Positions 47,100 through 57,598 of a stretch of 64,000 nt of DNA are shown here, piece after piece. Within the stretch, counting starts at the first letter, position 1. Every line of letters begins with the position of its first letter. Under the pieces are notes generated by a model. That model ran no database searches. It was given only the letters and a program-made list of their open reading frames with translations, and was not told the origin of the DNA. A program made the position numbers and the translations under genes. The DNA is from Pyrus communis (taxonomy: Eukaryota > Streptophyta > Magnoliopsida > Rosales > Rosaceae): contig NC_084803.1 in the NCBI RefSeq assembly GCF_963583255.1, positions 28,618,428 to 28,682,427 on the forward strand, read 5' to 3'.

Positions 47100-47929
47100 G
47101 AAAAAGACAGGGAAAGAGCATGATATGAGATACTTTTGCTTTTGACCTTGATGATATGAGATACCTTTGCTTTTGAAGAAGCGGTGAATGAATCAGCACA
47201 TGTATTTGTTGTGCTGGTTCCTCCTGGGTCATATGTACTCCAGGCATCTGGTATCATCTTTGGGGAAGAAGAAAGAATTGAGTCTTTCGAAAGGCTTTGC
47301 TGGGAGTGCGCCCTCAGAGGTGAGGGAGAGTTGGGCATTTTCTTCAGGTTTTCCCTGCCATAAAAGACGAAGGTCGACATATATAGAGATAATATCAAGT
47401 GGTGGTACTTTTTACCTTTGTCGACAAACGTTTTGATCCCGCAACTCCGGCTTTTTGAAATAGTGGCGCCTCTTCGATCTTTGAATTCGGCTCTTCGATT
47501 TCTGAGCAGGCGCCCCTTCGATTTCTGAACGACGCCCCTTCGCTTTCTGAACGACACGTGGTAATGCAGATGCGGCTCCTTTTGACAAAGCTGCACGCGT
47601 TTTCTGAAAAGCAGAGAAAGCGTCGCCGAACTTTGCGCTTGTCGGCTAAAGACGTGTAGTTGCGATGATGGCCTCCACGTGTTTTCAGCTTTGTCAGAAA
47701 TCTTTTGACAAAGTTGAACGCGTTTTCTGAAAAGCCGAGGGAGCGTCGCCTAACTTACGCCGGAAAATCCGGCTCTTTGAATCGGTGGACGCGTCGCCTT
47801 GGCATTTTATAGAGCTATCGATCACCGCCAACATACACACTCTGAAGATTTCCCATTCTTGAACATCGTCTCCGGCCCTTTGAAATTTTAACTCCATCCA
47901 CCCCTTCTCTTTGAACACTTTTGAAAAAA
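47100..47929 (+). promoter_or_regulatory. Promoter-like region of the E_A aORF
   Basis: Upstream of the ATG at 47930 lie two CACGTG G-boxes (47555-47560, in GACACGTGG, and 47676-47681), then a TATA-like TTTTATAGA at 47805-47813, which would leave a 5' leader of about 90 bases. Two related blocks of about 60 bp, 47579-47638 and 47702-47760, share TTTTGACAAAG, ACGCGTTTTCTGAAAAGC and GCGTCGCC. Another TATATAGA is at 47380. The base composition is more GC-rich than the AT-rich element around it. The function is inferred from motif arrangement. Confidence 0.5.
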
Positions 47930-48601
47930 ATGGCAAACTCATCGAACCTTAGCTTAGATTTGAGTCTCAGCAGCGATCCGGTTGCGCCCCGTCAAGGTAA
48001 TGTATGGCGTCCTTCTTTTTTATCTTCTAACGGTCCTCTTTCAGGTGAAGACTCTGTGATGCAGGACGCCACAACAGCTACAATAGTAGCTAAAAACCTC
48101 CTCACTCCAAAAGATAGTAGGCTGCTGTCAGGACGGTCCGATGAGTTGGCCGTTCAAGAGTCCCTCGCACTTAGTGTTCAGTGTGCGAGCTCTGTGTCCA
48201 ACATGGGCCTACGCCTGCTTGCCCGCTCCCGTCAGGTGGAATCGTTGATGGCAGAGGTGGAGAGACTTAAGCAAGAGATCCAGCAGCTTAAGTATGAGAA
48301 TAGAAGTTTGCATGTGCTTGCAAATAACTATTCGTCGGGGATGAAGAGGAAGCTTGATGAGCTGCAAGAATCTGAGGGTCGAATTCACAGTGACCGTCAA
48401 AGGCTTGCGTCTTATCTCCAGAGGCACCTTTTTCCTGGGTCATCCAGCGCTTGGCCAAGTATTGAGGCCTGGAATGCTCTAGCTCCGATGCCTCCCGCTC
48501 CGATGCCTTCCGCTTCGATGCCTCCCGCTTCTATGCCTCCCGCTTCTGCGCCTTCCGCTTCTGCACCTCGTAGTGGGACTTCACGCAAACAACCTTTGTG
48601 A
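47930..48601 (+). CDS. aORF of E_A: intact antisense EAR-like/coiled-coil protein
   Basis: The ORF has 223 codons; the ATG at 47930 is chosen over an in-frame TTG at 47921. LSLDLSL at residues 7-13 fits the LxLxL EAR repression motif. About 100-165 is an extended coiled coil with heptad Leu/Ile/Val (VESLMAEVERLKQEIQQLKY). About 166-183 is a conserved block (LFPGSSSAWPSIEAWNAL). About 185-213 is a Pro/Ala/Ser/Met repeat encoded by 15-bp units. The end RSGTSRKQPL is shared by all copies. It has no known enzymatic motif and I do not recognise the family. It is the best-preserved copy: start, frame, TATA-like motif and G-boxes are all present, inside a very young element. EAR motifs in plant proteins recruit TOPLESS-type corepressors; whether this one does is inference. 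Confidence 0.8.
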   Translation: MANSSNLSLDLSLSSDPVAPRQGNVWRPSFLSSNGPLSGEDSVMQDATTATIVAKNLLTPKDSRLLSGRSDELAVQESLALSVQCASSVSNMGLRLLARSRQVESLMAEVERLKQEIQQLKYENRSLHVLANNYSSGMKRKLDELQESEGRIHSDRQRLASYLQRHLFPGSSSAWPSIEAWNALAPMPPAPMPSASMPPASMPPASAPSASAPRSGTSRKQPL

Positions 48602-48629
48602 AGCACCACCTTTCTCCATGTTTAGTATC

Positions 48630-48693
48630 TTTCTTTTTATTTTCTTTTTCTTTTTTTTTTTTTTCTCTTTTTTTTTTTTTTTTCTTTTTTTTT
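48630..48693 (+). repeat. T-rich tract next to the E_A aORF
   Basis: Long T runs are broken by single C residues. This is the counterpart of the poly(A) tract of N1 (146-194) on the opposite strand, at the pol-deletion junction. Confidence 0.85.
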
Positions 48694-48709
48694 ATTAACA
48701 TAAATAAAA

Positions 48710-49831
48710 TCAAACGGCATGGAATTGGTCCTTGAATGGAAGGTGATACTTGAAGTGAACCGGCATTGGTTTGAATTCTAGTGTAGGTGCCTGATTCAAA
48801 AAAAATAGCAAGTTAGTATAAAATCTAATGGAATTTGGAAAAAAATACTTACTTGTTTTGTCCGACAAGAACTCAATGACAAATACCACTCCTTTGAAAG
48901 TTTCAGGGATATTGGACTTGGCCAGATTGCAAGTGATGGTTATTACTTGTCCAATGTCATCAAATTTAACTTCTTTGGATTTTGTGGTTTCAAGAACGTC
49001 CTCTTTGATGGATTCATGACATTCCCTACTTGTCACCTTTGGAAGGGCTTCCAAGATGTCTTTTTCACCTTCTTCTTCCTTGGAAGTCATGAATCTGCAA
49101 GGAATAGGGTTAAAAATAATGAAATTTGGAACAACCATACCTGTATTAGATGGCATAGGAGCAATAGGAGCCTCCGGTAAAGGTGTTTCCACCCTTTCCG
49201 TGGGTTGGGTGTATTCCTCTTCCTTGTGATTTGATTTTGATGGTTGAGGGTCCGTTCCAACCTCCTTGTCACTTCTCAACATGATTTCCTTGGCAGTTTC
49301 AAATTCTCCCTTCTGATTTGCAATGGTTGAACTAGGGAGTTCGCCTTGGTCGCAAAATTGTCCTTCGAACTCCGCTATCTGCCCAATTTGCTTTTCCAGA
49401 GTAGTAAGTAATTGAAAAATCGTATCATTATCATTTGAATTACCTACATTACTTTGGGCAGGTTGTGGTGGCTGCATAGGCGTTGAATAGAACTCCTCAT
49501 ACGGCTGCCAATATCCTTTTTGTTGAGCCTCATTGTCTTGATTTTGTAAGCCCTGCACCAAACAAATTAATTCATCAAGCTTTTGGTTATAATTTATTGA
49601 CGAACTTAAATTTGGTTGGGCATATTGAATATGAGGTTGTGGTGGCTGCCAATATCCTCCTTGTTGAGCATTTTGAGGTTCCCACCACATAGAGTTTGAA
49701 TGATCACTCCAATCCGAATTGTAAGTATTGGAAAACACGTTATTCCTTGATTGAAGATTAAATATATCAACTCTTTGCATTTGGGACCTTTCCATGAGTT
49801 GTGACAAAAGAGAAGCATTATTAAGTGCCAT
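48710..49831 (-). CDS. Truncated Gag-related ORF of E_A
   Basis: The ORF runs from the ATG at 49831 (MALNNASLLSQLMERSQMQR; an upstream in-frame TTG at 49849 is not preferred) to the TGA at 48710. It lacks the Gag domain and zinc knuckle. It retains the post-knuckle linker (SNTYNSDWSDHSNSMWWEPQ, paralleling [20 protein letters not shown] of E), a second QQKGYWQP-type copy of the Gln/Pro-rich segment, the EKQIGQIAEFEGQF coiled region, and RSDKEVGTDPQPSKS ([11 protein letters not shown] in C and D). A novel stretch ending NIPETFKGVVFVIEFLSDK replaces protease. The last codons, APTLEFKPMPVHFKYH, correspond to the RT boundary. A 62-bp GT-AG intron-like segment lies within it (48791-48852). Any role in packaging is unknown. 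Confidence 0.75.
   Translation of the reverse strand: MALNNASLLSQLMERSQMQRVDIFNLQSRNNVFSNTYNSDWSDHSNSMWWEPQNAQQGGYWQPPQPHIQYAQPNLSSSINYNQKLDELICLVQGLQNQDNEAQQKGYWQPYEEFYSTPMQPPQPAQSNVGNSNDNDTIFQLLTTLEKQIGQIAEFEGQFCDQGELPSSTIANQKGEFETAKEIMLRSDKEVGTDPQPSKSNHKEEEYTQPTERVETPLPEAPIAPMPSNTGMVVPNFIIFNPIPCRFMTSKEEEGEKDILEALPKVTSRECHESIKEDVLETTKSKEVKFDDIGQVITITCNLAKSNIPETFKGVVFVIEFLSDKTSKYFFPNSIRFYTNLLFFLNQAPTLEFKPMPVHFKYHLPFKDQFHAV
48791..48852 (-). other. Intron-like segment in E_A (62 bp)
   Basis: On the minus strand it starts GTAAGTATTTTTTTCC, has TACTAAC, then a T-rich stretch, and ends GAATCAG before GCACC. The signals are close to ideal, though 62 bp is short for a plant intron. The same position in E and B also carries GTAAG...AG segments of 62 and 60 bp. 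Confidence 0.5.
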
Positions 49832-49924
49832 CTTGTTCTTAACAAACAAAACACAAATAAAAAAAAACTAAATCTAAAAGACAATACAGAAACAAACAAT
49901 CCAAGGGATTAGCAAATTTTCTAA

Positions 49925-49942
49925 TCCCCGGCAACGGCGCCA
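49925..49942 (-). promoter_or_regulatory. tRNA-Asp primer-binding site of E_A
   Basis: TCCCCGGCAACGGCGCCA on the plus strand is identical to the PBS of the autonomous copies, which is consistent with mobilisation by them. Confidence 0.93.
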
Positions 49943-49947
49943 AAATT

Positions 49948-52500
49948 TGATGCGAGATTTATACGCACACAAATTAAACCCTCTTTTTGTCAAATTGTAG
50001 TAAGTATGTAAGTAGGGATCGTTCTGGACCGGGGATTAGGAGGGATTGTTAATCACTTGGATTTGACTTAAAAACGTAAAAAACACAAACTAAAACACTA
50101 TACTAAACTCGAAGAATTCAAAACTAAAAATAAGAAAGATTAAGACTAAGACTTAAACGAAATATGGGGGGATTGATTTTGGACGAATTTAAACTAAAAT
50201 GGATAGATTGTAAAGAAAACAAATTGTAAATATGAAATTGACGGAAATGAATGGATGGTATGGCTAGCTAAGGGGTTCATCTCCATACATGTTACACTTG
50301 CATAATAAAATGATTTCCAATTGCATTTCAACAAACCATGAATTCTCAACACCCCGGGTTAATTAGGTCCGCTTAAATTAACCGTCAAGTTTTCCTTAAG
50401 TTAATGAATTGGATGATTGCATACGACAACCCAAAGCATTCCTCACAAGTTCCCTACATGAATTGCATAATAGAGATACAAGCAAGAATCATTAAGCATC
50501 ATGAAAACTATAAGTGTTGACGAGGCATTCGTTACTATGATTGCATGAAACTTATGCCAAGAATTTGTTTAACGCGATTGTTTATAAGCAACCTCCACTA
50601 CTTGTGAATATAAGTTCATAACTATTACGTGAAACTCACTTATATTCTAGCGTCAAATTCATGCATGAAAATTAAGCGTTCATTCTTAATAAACATACAT
50701 AAATAGGTTATCAATCAAACAGTTAAACAAATTGAATTCACAATTTATGAAACGTAATTAAAAGTAATCAAATCAAAATGCAAGCATAAACATATATTTC
50801 GAATCCCCCCCTAGCTAAAGGGGGGTTTAGTTCCTCATACAAAACAAAGAGAATTGAAATTAACCATTGAAATCAAAGAAACGACTAAACATTCCAACAA
50901 CTCAAACTTGAATTGTATGAACGTTTAGGCCCTCTTCTCTTCCTCTTTATTGTAGCATAAGGTCTAGGGATAATTGGTTTGGGGGATGGAAGTGTGGAAT
51001 GGAAAAGGAATTATGGAAATAGGTGAGGAGTGGTGGAGAAAATGGTGCAGAAAATGTAGAGAAACTCACGGCTAGAGAAGGAATGGAGTGTTTGTGTTGT
51101 GGTATCTACAATGGAATGAGATGATCTTTGAATGAATGAATGCAAGGGTATTTATAGGAGTAATGGAGGGAACATGACAGCTAGGAGGTGGGTGGAAATG
51201 TGGCTGCAAGTTTGGTGAATGATTATGAGTGAATGCATGTGAATGTGGCTAGGTTGGAAAGCTGGAAATCTGAAAATGCAAATGGGAATGTTGAAATGCA
51301 AAGGTGGCCACGGTTTTGAGTGTGTTTTGTGTTGGAAATGCATGTGAATGCATGTGAATGTTGTTTGTGTGAAGTGTGTGTGGGTTAAAGAGTGAATGGT
51401 GGTGTAATGATGAAGTGTGATGGCTGAAAATGTCAAAGGAAATGCATGTGATTGCACGGCAAAGAATTTCAGGATGCATGTGTGTTGGTGTGTTGTGTGA
51501 TTTGTTTTGTGGTTAATGGGAATGTGGTTGAATGATTAAATGGACATGTGGGGTGTAATTGCAAAGGGAATGCAAAGTGAATGAATAATGAATGCATGTG
51601 CACTGTTTTTGGGAGAAAGGTGGCTGAATGTGCATGTGAATTAGGTTGTGAAAACATGTGGAATGTGGCTGGAATTGATGAGTAATGCACGGTTTTGTTG
51701 TTGGTTCTTTGGTGATGAATGCAATGATGAAATGGATGGGAGTGCATGTGGATTAGGTGGTGTAATGATGAAGTGGGAAGTGGAAGAATATGGTTGGAAA
51801 TGGCTAAGGGGATGCACGGCTAGGAAGAAGAATGAATGATGTGCATGTGTGTGAATGCATGTGGATTAGGTGGAAAGAGGTGGGTGTGCATGTGATTTGA
51901 AATGCATATGTTTAAATGGTTGAAATGTGTAGATGATTATGAGTATGATAAGTGATAAGTGAATGATATGTTAAGTGATAAATGAATGATATGTGGTGAG
52001 TGATAAGTGAATGGAAGTGATAAGTGAATGGTTTGATAATTGATAAATGAATGATATGCTAAGTGATAAATGAATGATATGTTAAGTGATAAATGAATTA
52101 TATGTGGTGAGTGATAAGTGAATGGTTTGATAAGTGATAAATGAACTAGTTTAAAGGGCTAGGGTTTAAGTACATAGAATGGGCCTAAAATAGGTTGGTT
52201 TGTATGGCATAATGTGTTAAGCCCATGGCAAGGTGTTATGTGATTGGGTTAGGGCCATTGTTTTGTGTCTTCAAGTGCATACAAGGCCTTCAAATTCGTC
52301 CATCCTCTTGGCTCCATGGATAAGCTATCCAATCCATGCCCAAAAATGCTCCAAATGGCCTCAAAATGCACTTTCTTGCTCCCTAGGCCCTTAGAACCTG
52401 AAAACACACAAAAGAAGCATAAAGGACTAAAATAACGAGAGAAACATAACGTAAATGCACGAGAACAAGCCATTTAAGTCGCATGAATATGCTCCTATCA
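49948..52500 (-). repeat. 5' LTR of E_A
   Basis: This LTR is 2553 bp and identical in length to the 3' LTR. It ends CTCCTATCA at 52500, followed by the TSD TGAGG. It contains the 51945-52144 tandem array and a TATA box on the minus strand at about 51149. Confidence 0.95.
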
Positions 52501-52505
52501 TGAGG
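52501..52505 (+). repeat. Target-site duplication of E_A, right copy
   Basis: TGAGG matches 42220-42224. The E pol frame continues from GCGTTGCTAAGAAAG. Confidence 0.97.
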
Positions 52506-53185
52506 CGTTGCTAAGAAAGTACCATGTCAACCATAAGGTCTCCACACCTTACCATCCTCAAACAAATGGCCAAGCCGAGGTGTCTAACCGAGAAATCAAA
52601 CAAATTTTGGAAAAGACCGTTGGACCAACAAGGAGGGATTGGAGCTTACGTTTAGATGATGCACTGTGGGCATATCGTACAGCGTACAAAACACCCATTG
52701 GGATGTCACCTTTTCGGCTCGTCTATGGTAAGCCATGTCATTTGCCCGTAGAGTTAGAGCACAAGGCACATTGGGCCGTGAAGACTTTCAACATGGACAT
52801 AGATGCAGCGGGAGTTCATAGGAAGCTCCAATTGAATGAACTTGAGGAGATTCGGAATGAAGCCTATGAGAATGCCCGGATGTACAAAGCCAAGACCAAA
52901 GCATTCCATGATAAAATGATTCGAACCAAGACCTTCACAGTTGGGCAGAAAGTGTTACTTTTCAACTCTCGCCTACGTTTGTTTCCTGGTAAGTTGCGTT
53001 CTAAATGGATTGGCCCGTTTGTTGTTACTAATGTTTTCCCTCATGGTGCAGTGCAAATCAAAAGTTCAAGGACGCAGCAAGAATTCAAAGTGAATGGGCA
53101 TCGATTGAAGCCCTATTACGAGATGTTTGAGGAGCATGTCGTGGAGGAGGTACCCCTCCATGCCGTGGAACCTAGTCAAGCTTAA
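52506..53185 (+). CDS. gag-pol polyprotein of E, 3' part (rest of integrase)
   Basis: The frame resumes after the E_A insertion: [20 protein letters not shown] with the catalytic Glu of the DDE triad in AEVSNREIK, then the region [20 protein letters not shown], the C-terminal [20 protein letters not shown] and a final [14 protein letters not shown] before the TAA. It matches C closely and lacks the divergent end seen in D. As it stands it has no promoter or start of its own, because E_A separates it from the rest of pol. Confidence 0.92.
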
Positions 53186-53755
53186 ACGGAGGTACCGTCC
53201 GGCTGCAAGACGTAAAAGAAAGCGCTTCGTGGGAGGCAACCCATGCATCCGAATAGAGAAGAACTTGGAAACCCCTTTAAGAGACTTATTTTTATTCCTT
53301 TCTTTTTCTTTACTGCCTTTACTTTGCTTTCTTTCTCGTATTTGTTTATTTGCTTGCTCTGTTGTGACTTTCTGCTTAAAACATTGAGGACAAAGTTTGA
53401 TTTAAGTGTGGGGGGGTAAACAATTTGTATTTGCATGAATTTCGTGGGATTTATTCACCTATCACTTAGAATGTTGTTTCTTGCTGTTTTAAGCGTTTTT
53501 AGAGTGTTTTAGTGTGTTTTATAGTGTCTTGGTATAAAACTCCGAAAATTTGATAAAAATTTAAAAAAAAAAAAACTCCAAATCCAGATTCCTAAAAAAA
53601 AAAACTCTTCTCTTTGTTGCTATTTCGTTTCTGCCTTGTTAGGTTGTTTAGTTGTTATTGTTTGTTTGTTTATTAATTGTGTGAGTCTATGATTGTAACA
53701 TTGAGAAAATGTTTGATTTATTGATAGGCACTGCTAAACAAAGAAAGATGGTGCT
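53186..53755 (+). other. Spacer between E pol and the aORF tail
   Basis: This non-coding stretch is near-identical to 34350-34910. It carries a PPT-like AAGTGTGGGGGGGTAAAC at about 53403 and copies of the 3' UTR module on both sides of an A-rich segment. Confidence 0.7.
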
Positions 53756-53808
53756 TCACAAAGGGTGTTTGCTTGAGGCCCCACTACGTGGCTTTACTCT
53801 TGAAGCAG
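53756..53808 (-). pseudogene. Tail of the E aORF, left of the solo LTR
   Basis: This encodes the last residues (ASRVKPRSGASSKHPL) with the stop at 53756-53758. The reading frame is interrupted at AGCAG (53804-53808) by an LTR and continues at 56109. Confidence 0.85.
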
Positions 53809-56103
53809 TGATAGGAGCATATTTAGGCGACTTACTTAGCTTGTTTTTGTGCATCTTTGTTGTTAATTCATGGTTGTTTTAGTAGATTAAGCCATTTTCG
53901 TGTGTTTTTAGGTTCATATGGCTAAGGGAGCAAAAAGATGCATTTTGGAGCATTTTGGAGCAAAATTGGGCTTGGAATGGATAGCATATGATTGGAGCCA
54001 AAGTGTTGGACGAATTTGAAGACCTTGTATTCACTTTGGACATAAAACAAAGGGCCTAGCCCATTCTCTCTTAAACCAACCCCAAGGCCATGCATTTCCT
54101 TCCAATTCCAAAACCCACAATCACTTCAAAAGCCATGCAAATCCATATTCAACACCCTAAACTACAACCATGCATCATTACACCACCTTCTCCATCTTCA
54201 TTCCACATGCATTTCAACTCACATGCACTCATCATCATTCAACCTAGTGTCACTCCCATACTTTTCCATTGTATAATTCATCCACATGCATCTTTAATCA
54301 TTCACTCACAAGCTTTAACCAACAAACAAATCATCCAACACATGCACCCATCTTCATTGCCGTGGCTTTCCCCCTTAATTCCAGCTTCACAACCATGCAC
54401 AACACATGCATTCCCACCCTTACAAGACCCTAATCATTCATCCATACAATCTTGCATAATTCACAAACACATAATCATTCACCCTAGCTTTAATTCACAT
54501 GCATTCACACACTAACAACATCTCAATGCCGTGTATTCCCTTGCCTTTCCACAACTTTTCCTGCTAATTTTCACATGCATTCACTTCATCATTACACCAC
54601 CACTCATTCTTTAAAAATCCACATGCACATTCAATCATTCATTCAAGCCCCCTTGTGCCATGTTTCCCCCTTTGTTCCCACCCATCACATGCATCATCAT
54701 CAAACAAACACTCAATGCCGTGGGTTCCCTTTGCTCCCCTTGTGCAATTCCAGTTTTCACATGTGTCCTAGCTGTTTTTCCATCATTCCTCCACACAAAT
54801 GCTTAAACAAACAGCCATATGTTCCCTCCACTACCCCTATAAATACCCTAGCATTCATTCATTCAATTCATATCTCATATTTCCATTCACAACACTTCAC
54901 ACAACACAAATACACATCCATTGCCGCAATTCCCCTTCCATTTTCTGTGCAGTTTTTCTCCTTCATTGCAGCCACTATCCAACCACTTCCCATCCCTCCA
55001 AAACACTTCACATAATCCCCAAAGCTCACCTTAGACCTTGTGCTACAACAACGAGGAAGAAAAGAGTGCCTAAACGTTCATACAATTCAAGTTTGAGTTG
55101 TTGGAATGTTTAGGTGTTTCTTTGATTTCAAAGTTTAAATTTAATTCTCTTTGTTTTGTACGTATGAGAATGGAAGAGAAGAGTGCCTAAACGTTCATAC
55201 AATTCACGTTTGAGTTGTTGGAATGTTTAGGTGTTTCTTTGATTTCAAAGTTATGAGGAACTAAACCCCCTTTAGCTAGGGGGTGATTCAAAATACATGT
55301 TTATGCTTGCAATATGAATTGATTACTTTTGGTTGGAATTTCATAAGTTGTGGATTCAATTTGTTTAACCGTTTGAATGAATATGACGCTAGAATATAAG
55401 TGAGTTTCACCTAATAGTTACGAACTTATATTCACAAGTAGTGGAGGTTGCTTATAAACAATCGCGTTAAACGAATTCTTGGCATAAGTTTCATGCGTAT
55501 TCCATAGTAACGAATGCCTCGTCAATGTTTATGATTTCCGTTGAACTTAATGATCTTTGTTGAATGTCTCTATCATGCGTATTCCATAGTTAGGGACTTT
55601 GATTAAGAATAAATTGGTTGTAATGCGTATTCCATTCAATCCAACGAATCTAGGGAAATCTGAAAGTTAATGTAAGTGGACCTAATTAACTTGGAGCATT
55701 GAGTTTCATAATTTATCGAAAGACCAACCGAAAATCAATCTTGTATTGCAAGTGTAACATGTGTGGAGAAGAACCTCTTAGCTATTCCATCATCCATATT
55801 TTTTTATCACATTCATATTTACATTTTGCCTTTAATTATATTCTGTCCATTTAATTTAAATTCGTCCAAATCCAATTCCCCCCCCTATTTCGTTGAAGTC
55901 TTAGTCTTAATCTTTCTTATTTTTAGTTTTGCTTTCTTCGAGCATTAAATAGTGTTTTATATGCTGTTTTTATGTTTTTAAGTCAATTTAGAAGGTTTTA
56001 GCAAGCCCTCCTAATCCCCGGTCTAGAACGATCCCTCACTTATCCATTCTACTACAATTGTCAAACGAGGGTTTAATTTGAGTGTCAAGTGAATCTCGCA
56101 TCA
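53809..56103 (+). repeat. Solo LTR inserted in the E aORF
   Basis: TGATAGG...GCATCA, 2295 bp, is flanked by AGCAG at 53804-53808 and 56104-56108, a perfect 5-bp TSD. The aORF sequence continues on both sides, so this is a genuine insertion from which the internal region was lost by LTR-LTR recombination. TATAAATA is at 54838-54845. It is almost identical to the LTR at 34964-37250, apart from small indels near 54561 and 55970. Confidence 0.93.
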
Positions 56104-56108
56104 AGCAG

Positions 56109-56733
56109 AAGGCGTAGGAACAGAAGGCATCGGAGCGGAAGGCGTAGGAACAGAAGGCATCGGAGCAGAAGGCATCGAAGATAGAGCATTCCAGGCCTCA
56201 ATACTTGGCCAAGCGCTGGATGAGCCAGGAAAAAGGTGCCTCTGGAGGAAAGACGAGAACCTTTGACGGTCACTGTGAATCCGACCTTCAGACTCTTGCA
56301 GCTCATCAAGCTTCCTCTTCATGCCCGTCGAATAGTTGTTTGCAAGCACGTGCAAACTTCTATTCTCATACTTCAGCTGCTGGATCTCCTGCTTGTGACT
56401 TTCCACCTCTGCCATCAATGATTCCACCTAACGGGAGCGGGCAAGCAGGCGTTGGCCCATGTTGGACACAGAACTCGCACACTAAACACTAAGTGCGAGG
56501 GACTCTTGAACGGCCAACTCATCGGACCGTCCTGACAGCAGCCTACTATCTTTTGGAGTGAGGAGGTTCCTAGCTACTATTGTAGCTGTTGTGGTGTCCT
56601 GCATCACGGAGTCTTCACCTGTGAGAGGACCGTTAGAAGAAAAGAAAGAAGGGCGCCATACGTTACCTTGACGCGGCACGCCCGTATCACTGCTAAGGCT
56701 CAATTCCAAGCTAAGGTTCGATGAGTTTGCCAT
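56109..56733 (-). pseudogene. aORF of E, N-terminal part, two CAG-to-TAG stops
   Basis: The ATG at 56733 is intact (MANSSNLSLELSLSSD with the EAR-like motif). TAG at 56482-56484 replaces the CAG of the VQCAS segment, and TAG at 56428-56430 replaces the CAG in RQVESL. The frame is otherwise preserved through the coiled coil to the PMPSVPTPSA repeats, where the solo LTR lies. Both stops are C-to-T changes at CAG, a CHG methylation context in plants. The protein would be cut after about 83 residues, before the coiled coil. Confidence 0.85.
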
Positions 56734-57598
56734 TTTTCAAAAGTGTTCAGAAAGAAGGGGTGGATGGAGTTAATTCTCAAAGGGCCGGAGTCGATTTTTC
56801 AAGAATGGGATTTCTTCAGAGTGTATTTGTTGGGGTGATCGATAGCTCCATAAAAAGCCATGGCGACGCGTCCACCGATTCAGAGATCCGGATTTTCCTC
56901 CGCAAATCTCGACGACGCATTCGCGGCTTTTCAGAAAACGCGTTCAGCTTTGTCAAAAGATATCTGACAAAGCTGATAACACGTGGAGGCCATCATCTCA
57001 TTTACACGTCTTTAGCCGACAAGCGCAAAGTTCGGCGACGCTTTCTCTGCTTTTCAGAAAACGCGTGCAGCTTTGTCAAAAGAGCCGCACCCGTGACTAC
57101 TTTTGCCATGCAGAAATCGAAGAGCCGTCCGTTCAGAAATCGAAGAGACGTTTGTCGACAAAGGGTAAAAGAATAGTATCACCACTTGCTATTCAGAAAA
57201 TCCCTATATTTGTCGACCTTCATCTCTTATGGCAAGGCAGACTTGAAGAAAATGCCCACCAACTCTCTCTCACCTCTGAGGGCGCACTCCCAGCAAAGCC
57301 TTTTGAAATACTCAAAATTTTCTTCTTCCCCAAAGATGATACCAGATACCTGGAGTACATATGATCCAGGAGGAAATACATGCGCTGATTCCTTCACTGC
57401 TTATTCAAAAGCAAAGGTATCTCATATCATCAAGGTCAAAAGCAAAGGTATCTCATATCATGCTCTTTCCCTGTCTTTTTCTTTGTCCTTGTTCTTACTC
57501 GCATGGCAAAGTAAAAGAAGCAATCAGCCGGCACTTGGAGTCAGTCTTCCGATCTGGAGCCAACTGCCTGGAATCTATTCCTGATTGCTTACCTAGCG
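56734..57598 (-). promoter_or_regulatory. Upstream region of the E aORF
   Basis: This stretch is homologous to 47100-47929. It contains the GCGTTTTCTGAAAAGC-type repeats at about 56930 and 57050 and a CACGTG near 56980. TTTTTATGGAG replaces the TATA-like motif. Confidence 0.4.

Larger units (their letters stand above)
42225..52500 (-). mobile_element. E_A: complete non-autonomous Athila-derived LTR retrotransposon
   Basis: This is a 10,276-bp element with two 2553-bp LTRs (49948-52500 is 5', 42225-44777 is 3'), a tRNA-Asp PBS, a PPT and a 5-bp TSD (TGAGG). I noticed one difference between the LTRs (A at 43141 versus C at 50864), so insertion is recent. Internally it encodes only a truncated Gag-related ORF and, on the opposite strand, the aORF. 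Protease, RT and integrase are absent, so it must be mobilised in trans, plausibly by elements like E or F that share the PBS and a similar PPT. It lies in the integrase of E in the opposite orientation. Confidence 0.96.
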
